A stretch of 28,072 nucleotides of DNA, taken from NCBI GenBank assembly GCA_034003745.1, contig JAVEYA010000022.1:1-28072 (forward strand), in the 5' to 3' direction. Below are positions 8,086-15,694 of the stretch, piece by piece (within the stretch, counting starts at the first letter, position 1; every line of letters starts with the position of its first letter). The DNA comes from JAVEYA01 sp034003745. GTDB taxonomy: Bacteria > Bacillota > Peptococcia > DRI-13 > PHAD01. The position numbers and the translations under genes are program-made. Under the pieces are notes generated by a model. That model worked only from the letters and a program-made list of their open reading frames with translations. It had not been told where the DNA came from and searched no databases.

Positions 8086-9171
8086 TTACCCCTCAGCCAA
8101 TTTCGCTAAATCAGCTTTTTGCTGACGCAATTTGCGTTCTATTTCAACAATTTTAGCAGCAGCAGGAGAGGCAGCGGCATAATCATTTTCAACTTCTTCT
8201 GCAGCCTTGAGTATCTTAGCTAGTTCTTCATCCGGTAATGGTACCATTTCCAATTTGTTTTCAGTTAACATTTTTTTCAATGCTTCATGATTGGCAGTTA
8301 CCTGAGAAGTATATGCATATAAACCGGCTTCTTTCGCACAGGTGTGAATGATGGCTTTTATATCTTCAGGCAACGCATTCCATTCATCCATATTAATCCA
8401 AAAACCAGATGCACATGTCCCATGGTGAACCTGAGGAGTAATATATTTTGTTACTTCTTGGAATCCCAAGTCGTAATTCATTGAATAACCGGAGAATTCG
8501 GCAGCGTCGATAGTACCTAATTGTAAAGCAGTGTAGATTTCACTTGCAGTTACGGTAGTAACAGCAGCTCCCAGTTTAGTGAATACATCCCCCGCTATAC
8601 CGCCTACTCTTACTTTTAATCCCTTGAGGTCTTCAGCTGTTTTTATCGGTTTTTTACTGAAAAGGTTTTCCGGTGGAATGAAATAATAATCAGCTAAATA
8701 AACATTTTGTTTTTCATAAACTTCCCGCATGATGTCTATAACACCCATATCATAACAACGTATATACATATCAGCATAATCATTGAAGCTGTAAGGCGCA
8801 CAAAACTCAATCATACATGCAGGATCCAACCCTTTATAAAAAGAGCCGTAACATGCAGCCATTTCGCTCACACCTTTTCCTACAGAAGAAAGCGTTTCTA
8901 AAACCGGATATAATGAATCGGGAGCATAAACAGTGATATCCAATCGTCCACCCGATGCTTCTTTGACTAGTCTTGCAAAATACTCTGAATAATTGTACAT
9001 AATACTTCCAGTTGGTTCACAGGCTTGCATCCTCCATTTAATAACTTCAGCTTGGGGCACTGCTGCCGAAGTCGCCTCCGAGGCAGGAGCAGAAGTTGAT
9101 GATTTAGATGCACATGCCGCTAAACTGATGATTAATAAACATATTAATACCAGTGATAAAAATCTTTTCAT
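8086..9171 (-). CDS. dctP: TRAP transporter substrate-binding lipoprotein DctP
   Basis: A 361-residue extracytoplasmic solute-binding protein that captures the substrate for DctQM. The N-terminus is a lipoprotein signal peptide with lipobox LAAC (Cys20). The family core includes the region around LKGLKVRVGGIAGDVFTKLGA, whose Arg normally pairs with the substrate carboxylate, and AAEFSGYSMNYDLGF with an aromatic-lined pocket. I start at the ATG at 9171 because AGAGGAGGATG precedes it; an in-frame start 10 codons upstream would put the ribosome binding site inside the gene. The ligand cannot be read from the sequence. The neighbours suggest a small hydroxy- or oxo-acid. The 123 bases up to the carboxyltransferase gene show no clear terminator. 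Confidence 0.95.
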   Translation of the reverse strand: MKRFLSLVLICLLIISLAACASKSSTSAPASEATSAAVPQAEVIKWRMQACEPTGSIMYNYSEYFARLVKEASGGRLDITVYAPDSLYPVLETLSSVGKGVSEMAACYGSFYKGLDPACMIEFCAPYSFNDYADMYIRCYDMGVIDIMREVYEKQNVYLADYYFIPPENLFSKKPIKTAEDLKGLKVRVGGIAGDVFTKLGAAVTTVTASEIYTALQLGTIDAAEFSGYSMNYDLGFQEVTKYITPQVHHGTCASGFWINMDEWNALPEDIKAIIHTCAKEAGLYAYTSQVTANHEALKKMLTENKLEMVPLPDEELAKILKAAEEVENDYAAASPAAAKIVEIERKLRQQKADLAKLAEG

Positions 9172-9294
9172 TTTTTCATCCTCCTCTTTTCTTTCATTCA
9201 TTGTCCTTCAAACTATAATCACGCTCAAATAATTACGTCTATAAGCTTTACCCCCTTTTTATTACCAGCATAAGAAATATAAGAGAATATTTTA

Positions 9295-10764
9295 TTACAT
9301 CGGCATATTACCATGCTTCTTAAGAGGTCTCTTTTCACTTTTGCTAAGAAGATTTTGCAGGGTATGTGACAACACAACCCGAGTCTTTTTCGGTTCTATG
9401 ACCATATCAACCATACCGCGTGAAGCAGCTAAATATGGTGAAGCATCGATATCTACTCCGTCTCTTGGTTGCTCAAGCGCAATTTCTGCTGTTGGCCAAG
9501 CCAAAACCTGATCTGCTCCTAATTCGTGTGGGCACATTGCCAAATAAACGCTGCTATAGGCCTTTCCTATTACAACTGTAATTTTGGGAACCGTTGCTTC
9601 TGCATACGCATAAAGGACCTTCGCACTATGCCGAATAAGTCCGTTACATTCTTGTTTCATTTCCGGTATAAACCCAATTGAATCGACGAAATTGACTAAC
9701 GGAATATTAAAAGAATTACAAAATCTAATTTGATGCGTTGCTTTGTCAGAAGCATCAATATCCAAACATCCTGCTTTGAATTTAGGCTGGTTCGCAATAA
9801 TACCTATACTTTCCCCGCCAATCCGCGCAAAACCCGTTAACATATTGGGAGCATAATATGGCATGGTCTGAAAGAAATCATGCTTGTCCACAATTTTTTT
9901 TATTACTTCCTGCATATCATAGGAACAGCCTCTCTCATCAGTAACCGTATTAAGGCTTTCCTCTTCCCGTTTGATACTATCCTCTGTCTCAATACGCGGC
10001 GGCTTTTCCCTATTATTCGAAGGTATATAGCTCAGCAGCTTCTTAATCATAGCCAGGCATTCCTCTTCATTTTCAGCCGCGAAATGGGCTACGCCGCTTA
10101 TTTTGTTATGGGTCATAGCCCCGCCTAGTTCTTCAGATTCCAATAGTTCTCCGGTAACAGCCTTAATGACCTCAGGACCGGTTATGAACATTTTTGATGT
10201 ATCTTTCACCATGAAGATGAAATCGGTTAAAGCCGGAGAATAGCTTGCCCCGCCTGCACATGAGCCCATAATCGCTGATATTTGGGGAATCACACCCGAA
10301 TATAAAGTATTGCGATAAAATATCGAGCCATGCCCGTACATAGCGTCAACTCCCTCTTGGATTCTTGCTCCAGCAGAATCAAGTAGCCCAACAATTGGAA
10401 TACCTATCTTCACGGCCAAGTCCATTAATTTGCAGATCTTTTCTCCTTGCGTTCTGCCTAATGTTCCACCGATAACTGTAAAATCCTGACCATATAAACA
10501 CACTGGACGGTTATCAATTTTACCGAATCCTGTCACTACGCCATCTGACGGAATATCTTTATCTTGCATACCAAAATTGGTACAGCGATGTTTTACAAAA
10601 ATATCCGTTTCCATGAACGTATCCGGATCAAGCAGCTTTTCAATACGTTCCCGAACAGTCAATTTACCTTCACTATGCTGTTTTTCAACTGCCTTTGTAC
10701 CCCCACCAGCCCTAATCTTTTGAGTATATTCCTGTAAATAAAATATCTTTTGAGATGTATTCAT
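9295..10764 (-). CDS. Acyl-CoA carboxylase/decarboxylase carboxyltransferase subunit (PccB/MmdA family)
   Basis: A 489-residue carboxyltransferase with the two crotonase-like halves of propionyl-CoA carboxylase beta and methylmalonyl-CoA decarboxylase alpha. The first half shows GKLTVRERIEKLLDP, GQDFTVIGGTLG and LDSAGARIQEGV; the second shows the acyl-CoA and biotin-site regions around FVDSIGFIPEMKQE and AYSSVYLAMCPHELGAD. Such enzymes move CO2 between biotin and propionyl-/acetyl-CoA-type substrates. No biotin carboxylase, biotin carrier or membrane decarboxylase subunit is encoded here, so partners must be elsewhere. I start at the ATG at 10764 behind TAGGGG rather than at a TTG nine codons upstream. 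In this operon, decarboxylation of malonyl- or methylmalonyl-CoA is the likely direction (inference). Confidence 0.9.
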   Translation of the reverse strand: MNTSQKIFYLQEYTQKIRAGGGTKAVEKQHSEGKLTVRERIEKLLDPDTFMETDIFVKHRCTNFGMQDKDIPSDGVVTGFGKIDNRPVCLYGQDFTVIGGTLGRTQGEKICKLMDLAVKIGIPIVGLLDSAGARIQEGVDAMYGHGSIFYRNTLYSGVIPQISAIMGSCAGGASYSPALTDFIFMVKDTSKMFITGPEVIKAVTGELLESEELGGAMTHNKISGVAHFAAENEEECLAMIKKLLSYIPSNNREKPPRIETEDSIKREEESLNTVTDERGCSYDMQEVIKKIVDKHDFFQTMPYYAPNMLTGFARIGGESIGIIANQPKFKAGCLDIDASDKATHQIRFCNSFNIPLVNFVDSIGFIPEMKQECNGLIRHSAKVLYAYAEATVPKITVVIGKAYSSVYLAMCPHELGADQVLAWPTAEIALEQPRDGVDIDASPYLAASRGMVDMVIEPKKTRVVLSHTLQNLLSKSEKRPLKKHGNMPM

Positions 10765-10795
10765 AGATACCCCTAAACTCCTATCTCTCAATTCT

Positions 10796-10836
10796 CATTG
10801 GGATAAAGCCGGTTATAGCTCAGCCTTATCCCAATG
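10796..10836. other. Intercistronic hairpin before the carboxyltransferase gene
   Basis: CATTGGGATAA and TTATCCCAATG form a perfect 11-bp inverted repeat with a 19-base loop that can pair further. It lies between the aldehyde dehydrogenase and carboxyltransferase genes without a following T-run, so partial termination or mRNA processing is more likely than full termination. Confidence 0.65.
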
Positions 10837-10845
10837 AATTGTTAA

Positions 10846-12270
10846 TTAGTCTGCGAATGCTTTTCTTGTTTTTTCGTCGAATAATTCTTCATCAGTTGGT
10901 TTTGTGGAGGGTATTGGCCTGTAAACGTAAGTAAAATTTAAAAAGTCCTTCCAGTTCACGTTTTTCGAAATACTGGTATGTCCCCATGTTCCAACCCCTA
11001 CCGTAAAAGTCATCGGCATACTGTTGGTCCAGGTTCCACTATTCGCTAAGGCTTGAGGTTGATTTACACAAACTCTGACAGTTTTAATTCTTTCTCCCAA
11101 AGCATGTATCCTTTCCGGAATATTGGAATGGATTCCCGAACTATGCCCTAATCCTTGATAATTAAGGATTTTTTCCATCTTTTGCACACCGTCTTCAAAA
11201 TCCTTACATTTTCTAACACTGGAAATCGGTGATAATTTTTCACCGTTAAAAGGATACTCGTTTCCGAAACCCCCGTTTTCTTCAACTATAAGCATTACAG
11301 TATTACTCGGAACCATAATGCCAGCCATTTCAGCTATTTTAAGCGCAGGCTGGGCAACAATCTTGCGGTTTAGTTCATGATCATGTGGAGTATTAGGCCA
11401 CATGAGTTTTTTTAAAGCTTCTTTTTCCGGTGTATTCTCTTTAATTAAGTAAACATTTTGTTTCTCCATTGCTTTGATAAATTTGTCGTAGCATTCCTCA
11501 AAGACAACGATGTTGTTTTCGGTAGAACAGCTGGTGCCGCCATCAAAGGTTTTAGAGCTGACAATCATATTGGCTACCGAATTCAAATCGGTTGTACCGT
11601 CAATTAAAGAAGCAACATTTCCGGTTCCCACACCAATAGTTGGTGTTCCCGAACTATAGGCCGCCTTTACCATCGGGGTTCCTCCGGTAGCCCATACCAT
11701 ATCGACTTGCTTCATCAATTCCCCGGAACATTCAATGCTTACATAATCGACATCAATAGATATAACTAAATCTTCAGGTGCGTCAAGCTTTTTTAAAGTA
11801 TCCCTGATCTTATCGGTTATGAATTTATTCGTATTGGCGCCTTTGGGATGCGGTGCTAAAATAATGGCATTCCTGCCTTTAATCGCAGACATACTCTTGA
11901 AAACAGGGGCTCCTTCACCTGCTGTAACAGGTATCAAGGCACCAATAATACCCATTGGCTTAGCGTAAATAGATACACCGGACTTTTCGTCACACTCCAG
12001 AAGCCCTACGGATTTTCCACCCTTCATATCCCGGTAAACACCGCGCGTTTTATTTTCAATCTTCGCCATTTTAGCTTCGACAGTGCCCATGCCCGACTCA
12101 TTCTTAAGCATTACCGCAACTTTCTCCACAAAATCCGGTTGAATACAAGCATAGGCGATAGCAGCACAAAGTTCATCTACTCTTTCCTGGGAATAACTAT
12201 TGGCAATTTCTTGTGCCGCCTTGGCTCTTTTCACTAAACTCCCAATGTATTTTTTATAATCACCTGACAT
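10846..12270 (-). CDS. CoA-acylating aldehyde dehydrogenase (EutE/SauS-like)
   Basis: A 474-residue aldehyde dehydrogenase of the CoA-acylating branch that interconverts an aldehyde and its acyl-CoA with NAD(P). It shows KPMGIIGALIPVT, the nucleotide-binding stretch WATGGTPMVKAAYSSGTP, GVGTGNVASLID, and the active-site segment FDGGTSCSTENN with Cys248 as expected nucleophile. The C-terminal VGTWGHTSISKNVNWKDFLNFT corresponds to the GTWGG..S.N...K..LN motif of EutE, AdhE and sulfoacetaldehyde dehydrogenase SauS. It starts behind a perfect AAAGGAGGAAT and follows the dehydrogenase gene after 33 bases. Candidate substrates from context are malonate or methylmalonate semialdehyde. Sulfoacetaldehyde or succinate semialdehyde remain possible. 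Confidence 0.9.
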   Translation of the reverse strand: MSGDYKKYIGSLVKRAKAAQEIANSYSQERVDELCAAIAYACIQPDFVEKVAVMLKNESGMGTVEAKMAKIENKTRGVYRDMKGGKSVGLLECDEKSGVSIYAKPMGIIGALIPVTAGEGAPVFKSMSAIKGRNAIILAPHPKGANTNKFITDKIRDTLKKLDAPEDLVISIDVDYVSIECSGELMKQVDMVWATGGTPMVKAAYSSGTPTIGVGTGNVASLIDGTTDLNSVANMIVSSKTFDGGTSCSTENNIVVFEECYDKFIKAMEKQNVYLIKENTPEKEALKKLMWPNTPHDHELNRKIVAQPALKIAEMAGIMVPSNTVMLIVEENGGFGNEYPFNGEKLSPISSVRKCKDFEDGVQKMEKILNYQGLGHSSGIHSNIPERIHALGERIKTVRVCVNQPQALANSGTWTNSMPMTFTVGVGTWGHTSISKNVNWKDFLNFTYVYRPIPSTKPTDEELFDEKTRKAFAD

Positions 12271-12303
12271 CTATTATTCCTCCTTTGAAAATTATTTAAA
12301 TTG

Positions 12304-13185
12304 TTAGTTAGCAATCTTTTGCTCAGTAAGTTCTTCTACAACTTTACACGCTGCGGCATTGTCAAAATTCCCGTATCCCTTCAAAACAGCAGCGTTATAG
12401 ATATGATGCGTTAAACCGCTAAGCAATACAGGTGTCTTTAGGTCATTAGCCAGATCAATAAATAGGTTAACATCCTTACACATATGTTTGCAGGCGAAAC
12501 TTGTTTCTTCAGTACTTCCTTCTACCATAAGCTTGCCATAGAGTTCCAACGCTCTGCTATTGGCCGTGCTTACTTTAAAAATATCAAAGACCGTTTTCGG
12601 GCTTACACCGGCTTTAGCTGCGATAGTAAAGGCCTCCGCCAGGGCTACAGTTGTATTGGCCACAACTATGTTATTGCACATCTTGAGAAGCTGGCCGGAA
12701 CCAATCGGGCCTAAGTAAAATATATTACCGCCTATTTTTTGAAAAATAGGCTTAGCCTTTTCAAATATCTCGGTATCACCCCCAACCATAATCGACATTG
12801 TGGCATTCTCGGCCCCTATTTCACCACCGCTGACAGGACAGTCAAGGTAGCCGACTCCTTTCGCCTTAGCAGCTTCATATAATTTTTTTTCTACCGATAC
12901 CGCAGCAGTACTCATATCACAAATAACTGTACCTTTTCTTGCTCCCGGAAGAGCGGTAGTAATAGCATCTTCTACTGCTTGACTTGTGGGCAGACTTGCT
13001 AGCAAATATTCTACATTTTCTGCTACGTTTCTCGGATTATCAAGCACTATTGCTCCAAGTTCTTTTGCTTTTTGTACCGAATCCGGGAAAGGATCATAGG
13101 CAAACACTTTATATCCAGCTTTGATTAGGTTTTTAACCATGCCTTTTCCCATCATGCCAACACCTAATATACCTACCTTTTCCAT
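12304..13185 (-). CDS. 3-hydroxyisobutyrate dehydrogenase family oxidoreductase
   Basis: A 293-residue beta-hydroxyacid dehydrogenase, the normal length. It has the Rossmann motif GVGMMG (residues 8-13), the substrate-binding signature DCPVSGG (115-121) and the catalytic Lys168 in GSGQLLKMCNN. The family oxidises 3-hydroxy acids (3-hydroxyisobutyrate, 3-hydroxypropionate, D-glycerate, sulfolactaldehyde in reverse) to semialdehydes with NAD(P). An Asp at the end of the second strand (FAYDPFP) favours NAD over NADP. It is the first full gene of the sigma-54 operon. Its ribosome binding site and first 11 codons have been duplicated in tandem just upstream, leaving a 14-codon truncated copy. Confidence 0.92.
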   Translation of the reverse strand: MEKVGILGVGMMGKGMVKNLIKAGYKVFAYDPFPDSVQKAKELGAIVLDNPRNVAENVEYLLASLPTSQAVEDAITTALPGARKGTVICDMSTAAVSVEKKLYEAAKAKGVGYLDCPVSGGEIGAENATMSIMVGGDTEIFEKAKPIFQKIGGNIFYLGPIGSGQLLKMCNNIVVANTTVALAEAFTIAAKAGVSPKTVFDIFKVSTANSRALELYGKLMVEGSTEETSFACKHMCKDVNLFIDLANDLKTPVLLSGLTHHIYNAAVLKGYGNFDNAAACKVVEELTEQKIAN

Positions 13186-13344
13186 CTTAAGCGCCTTCCC
13201 TCCTTTCTACACCAGTGCTAGTAAATTCGCCACGATTTATTTTGTAATCATGCCAACACCTAATATACCTACCTTTTCCATCTTAAGCGCCTTCCCTCCT
13301 TTCTACACCAGTGCTAGTAAATTCGCCACGATTTATTTTGTAAT
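13151..13344. repeat. Perfect tandem duplication, 96-bp period
   Basis: Bases 13151-13248 and 13247-13344 are identical, a direct duplication of 98 bp overlapping by 2. The unit holds the end of a leader ORF, the GGAGGGAAGG ribosome binding site, and the first 11 codons of the dehydrogenase gene. Identity is complete, so the event is recent or the assembly is at fault. Confidence 0.95.
13237..13281 (-). pseudogene. Truncated duplicate of the dehydrogenase start (14 codons)
   Basis: The upstream repeat copy retains the ribosome binding site and reads MEKVGILGVGM as in the real gene, then diverges into ITK and a TAA stop. If translated it yields a 14-residue peptide and would release ribosomes about 50 bases before the true start. 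Confidence 0.7.
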
Positions 13345-13354
13345 TAATTACCAT
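13283..13354 (-). CDS. Possible 23-residue leader ORF of the sigma-54 operon
   Basis: An ATG at 13354 behind AAAGGAG opens a 23-codon frame (begins MVINYKINRGEF, ends ERREGA) whose TAA is one base from the start of the truncated dehydrogenase copy. Before the duplication this arrangement would have coupled it directly to the dehydrogenase gene. The peptide is not recognised. It may be translated or merely fortuitous. Confidence 0.35.
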   Translation of the reverse strand: MVINYKINRGEFTSTGVERREGA

Positions 13355-13405
13355 ATTGTGGCTCCTTTCTTTTTCATTTTTACTGACTATTACGTGATTA
13401 TAAAA

Positions 13406-13423
13406 TTGCAATGTTCGTGCCAA
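13406..13423 (-). promoter_or_regulatory. Sigma-54 promoter of the catabolic operon
   Basis: On the minus strand TTGGCACGAACATTGCAA matches the -24/-12 consensus TGGCACG-N4-TTGCA at all positions, with GG at 13421-13420 and GC at 13409-13408. It lies about 220 bases upstream of the dehydrogenase gene and is divergent from a sigma-54 activator gene. Transcription would start near 13397. Confidence 0.92.
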
Positions 13424-13449
13424 AAAAACTAATACTTTTTATTCTAAAG

Positions 13450-13471
13450 AATACGGTTTTAATACGGTTTT
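13450..13471. repeat. Tandem 11-bp repeat upstream of the sigma-54 promoter
   Basis: AATACGGTTTT occurs twice head to tail (13450-13460 and 13461-13471), about 50-75 bases upstream of the predicted transcription start. The period of one helical turn suits binding of a regulator or a DNA-bending protein on one face of the DNA (inference). Confidence 0.6.
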
Positions 13472-13522
13472 GTTATATTTTTCAATTAATTTATAAGATT
13501 TATTATTTTTTTATTGTCTCTA

Positions 13523-13560
13523 GATAAAAAATCCTCGCAAATTTGCAAGGATTTTTTATC
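13523..13560. promoter_or_regulatory. 38-bp near-perfect palindrome with TCGCAA-N2-TTGCAA core
   Basis: GATAAAAAATCCT and its complement flank the core TCGCAAATTTGCAA; 18 of 19 pairs match. It lies about 125-165 bases upstream of the sigma-54 start, the usual range for an enhancer-type activator site. The flanking A/T runs also make it look like a bidirectional terminator that would insulate the two divergent promoters. Both roles are possible. Confidence 0.6.
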
Positions 13561-13590
13561 TCATTAATATTTAAATATCTTAAATCAGTC

Positions 13591-13619
13591 TTGAATCCAT
13601 ATTTAAAATATATTATAAT
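13591..13619 (+). promoter_or_regulatory. Sigma-A promoter of the sigma-54 activator gene
   Basis: TTGAAT (13591-13596), a 17-base spacer and TATAAT (13614-13619). Transcription would start near 13626, giving a 64-base leader that contains the dyad at 13657-13670. Confidence 0.6.
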
Positions 13620-13656
13620 CAAATTAGTCGCGATTATGTCATTTTCTATGATTTTA

Positions 13657-13670
13657 TCGCAATTTTGCGA
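13657..13670. promoter_or_regulatory. TCGCAA-N2-TTGCGA dyad, possible autoregulatory operator
   Basis: The perfect inverted repeat TCGCAATTTTGCGA resembles the core of the palindrome at 13523-13560. It lies just downstream of the activator's promoter and 20 bases before its start codon, a position suited to autoregulation. Confidence 0.5.
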
Positions 13671-13689
13671 GTGGATGTGATTTGTAATT

Positions 13690-15399
13690 ATGTCCTTATC
13701 TAAAGAAGATATTATAAATATTTTTCAGTCGCTCCCTATTGGTATAATATTACTTGATCATAATTATAATAGCCAATTCATTAATAAATATGCAGAATCT
13801 ATTCTTGTTAAAGATAGCACTCATTCAATTATAGATACTATACATGAACAAGCATCGATTCTATCAAATGATTCAAATAAGTTTACTTTAAAAAATCTTA
13901 AAATAAAGGTGAAAAATAATGAATTATATTTATATCTTTTATTAATACGCAATAAAGTTGAAAATAAATATCTCTGTTTTCTTGCACCTTCAAAAATCAA
14001 TATGTTGTTAAGCGATATTGATACTATTGAAAAACAGTTTGATGATATTTTGAATGCTTCGTACGATGGAATTATTATTACAGATAAAAATTTGATTACA
14101 AAAAAAATAAATAGCGCCTACCAAAAAATAACCGGAGCTGATCCTTCCAAATTAATTAATAAACACGCCAATGAATTTGTTAAACAAGGAATAGTTTCGG
14201 AAATAGCCGTGGCTAAGGCCCATAAAGCAAAGCAACGCGTTTCTATGGTGCAAGCATATTCCTTTGATAAGGTTCATTTAATTACGAGCACTCCTATATT
14301 TGATGAAAATAATAATATTACTATGTTTATCTCAAATATTAGAGATATGACAGCTTTATATAAAATGCAAGAAGATCTAAAAAACATGTCGGATAAAATA
14401 ACTGGTTTTAATAATAAAAAAAATCTAAACCCAATAAACAAAATAGTTTCTCACGCAAAGATAGTTTATCGTAGCGATATTATGGAAAGACTAATGCTCC
14501 TTATCCATCAGCTTTCAAAAGTAGATTCAAATCTTATAATCTATGGAGAAACAGGTGTGGGCAAGGGGTTATTGGCCAGAACAATCCACGAATTAAGCAC
14601 GCGTCATTCCGGACCCTTTATTAAAGTAAATTGTAGTGCTTTACCTGAAAATTTAATTGAGTCTGAATTGTTTGGTTATGAGTCTGGCGCCTTTACCGGA
14701 GCGCAAAAAGGCGGAAAAAACGGACTTATTCAGGCAGCGGATAAAGGAATTATTTTTTTGGATGAAATCGGTGAATTTCCTTATACCTTACAACCAAAAT
14801 TACTAGAGTTCCTTCAAGATGGTGAATTTATAAAAGTTGGCAGTACAAAATCCACAAAAGTTGATGTTCGTGTTATCGCAGCAACAAATCAGAATTTATT
14901 TCAAATGGTACAACAAAAAACATTCAGAAAAGACTTGTATTATCGGCTAAACGTTGTTCCAATAACAGTGCCGCCACTAAGGGAACATAAAACAGATATT
15001 TCGCTACTCATAGATCATTACAGTGGAATCATAAATAATAAATATAACTTTAATAAATCTTTTTCAAGCGATGCTATCAGTATTCTTTCAAATTATTCAT
15101 GGCCTGGTAACATTAGAGAATTGCAGAATTTAATCGAAGCAGCATTTATATCCTGTTCCAAAAATATAATCTCAATTGAGGATACCTATCAGTTCATTGA
15201 TCCTTCAAATTTTACTGTCAACGAAGAAATAAAAACTGATAATGGCACTGATAATGATACTGCATCTATATCTTATAAAGAAGCGATGCTGATTTATGAG
15301 AAAAAGTTCTTGAATGAAGCGATTACAAAATACGGTTCAGTCAAAAAAGCTGCAGATATTTTACAAGTTCATCCGGCAACTATTTGGAGAAAAATATAA
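13690..15399 (+). CDS. PAS-domain sigma-54-dependent transcriptional activator
   Basis: A 569-residue enhancer-binding protein. Residues 8-100 and about 115-225 are two PAS-like domains (the second begins ILNASYDGIIITDKN), likely sensing a small molecule in the cytoplasm. The AAA+ domain holds Walker A GETGVGKG (286-293), the sigma-54-contacting loop GAFTGA (333-338) and Walker B IIFLDE (354-359). The C-terminal Fis-type helix-turn-helix is KKAADILQVHPATIWRKI. There is no receiver domain or membrane segment. It is divergent from the operon with the sigma-54 promoter and almost certainly controls it, probably in response to the imported acid or an intermediate. It is markedly more AT-rich than the genes on either side. 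The ATG has only a weak ribosome binding site. Confidence 0.95.
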   Translation: MSLSKEDIINIFQSLPIGIILLDHNYNSQFINKYAESILVKDSTHSIIDTIHEQASILSNDSNKFTLKNLKIKVKNNELYLYLLLIRNKVENKYLCFLAPSKINMLLSDIDTIEKQFDDILNASYDGIIITDKNLITKKINSAYQKITGADPSKLINKHANEFVKQGIVSEIAVAKAHKAKQRVSMVQAYSFDKVHLITSTPIFDENNNITMFISNIRDMTALYKMQEDLKNMSDKITGFNNKKNLNPINKIVSHAKIVYRSDIMERLMLLIHQLSKVDSNLIIYGETGVGKGLLARTIHELSTRHSGPFIKVNCSALPENLIESELFGYESGAFTGAQKGGKNGLIQAADKGIIFLDEIGEFPYTLQPKLLEFLQDGEFIKVGSTKSTKVDVRVIAATNQNLFQMVQQKTFRKDLYYRLNVVPITVPPLREHKTDISLLIDHYSGIINNKYNFNKSFSSDAISILSNYSWPGNIRELQNLIEAAFISCSKNIISIEDTYQFIDPSNFTVNEEIKTDNGTDNDTASISYKEAMLIYEKKFLNEAITKYGSVKKAADILQVHPATIWRKI

Positions 15400-15418
15400 T
15401 AAAATGCTTCTCCTTTAA

Positions 15419-15457
15419 ATAAAAAAAACCTACTCCTGTTTTTCACGAGTAGGTTTA
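15419..15457. terminator. Bidirectional terminator between activator and cold-shock operon
   Basis: AAACCTACTC (15426-15435) pairs with GAGTAGGTTT (15446-15455). On the minus strand a run of T follows, ending the zinc-ribbon/cold-shock operon. On the plus strand it lies 20 bases after the activator stop codon and can serve both convergent genes. Confidence 0.85.
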
Positions 15458-15468
15458 TCTTACTTCAT

Positions 15469-15651
15469 CTACCTTCTGCCAAAGCTTCTTCCGCCGCCGG
15501 CATTGTCTCTTTGCTGCTTCCTTGATCTCCTGCAGTCAGGGCATCTTTGCGGTTCATTCTCGAAACCCTTTTCTTTGTAAAAAGCCTGTTCACTTTCATT
15601 GAAAGTGAATTCTGCATTACAATCTTTACAAGTTAAAACTTTATCCGCCAT
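15469..15651 (-). CDS. Small zinc-ribbon domain protein
   Basis: A 60-residue protein with two CxxC pairs, LTCKDCNAEF and RCPDCRRSRK, forming a single zinc ribbon (the probable zinc-ribbon family zf-trcl) and a basic glycine/arginine tail (GGGRSFGRR) suited to RNA binding. It is the last gene of the helicase-csp operon, 43 bases after the cold-shock gene and behind AAGGAGGAT. Such zinc ribbons are often encoded next to cold-shock proteins. The stop is TAG, the only UAG terminator among the full genes of this window, and an in-frame TAA follows two codons later. Confidence 0.88.
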   Translation of the reverse strand: MADKVLTCKDCNAEFTFNESEQAFYKEKGFENEPQRCPDCRRSRKQQRDNAGGGRSFGRR

Positions 15652-15694
15652 TTGCCGATAATCCTCCTTAATTTGGACCTGACCACGCTTCCAA

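Noticed and set aside
13121..13432. Plus-strand frame with an internal repeat (a duplicated 32-residue unit)
   Set aside because: The repeat is only the tandem 96-bp duplication read on the wrong strand; there is no start signal.
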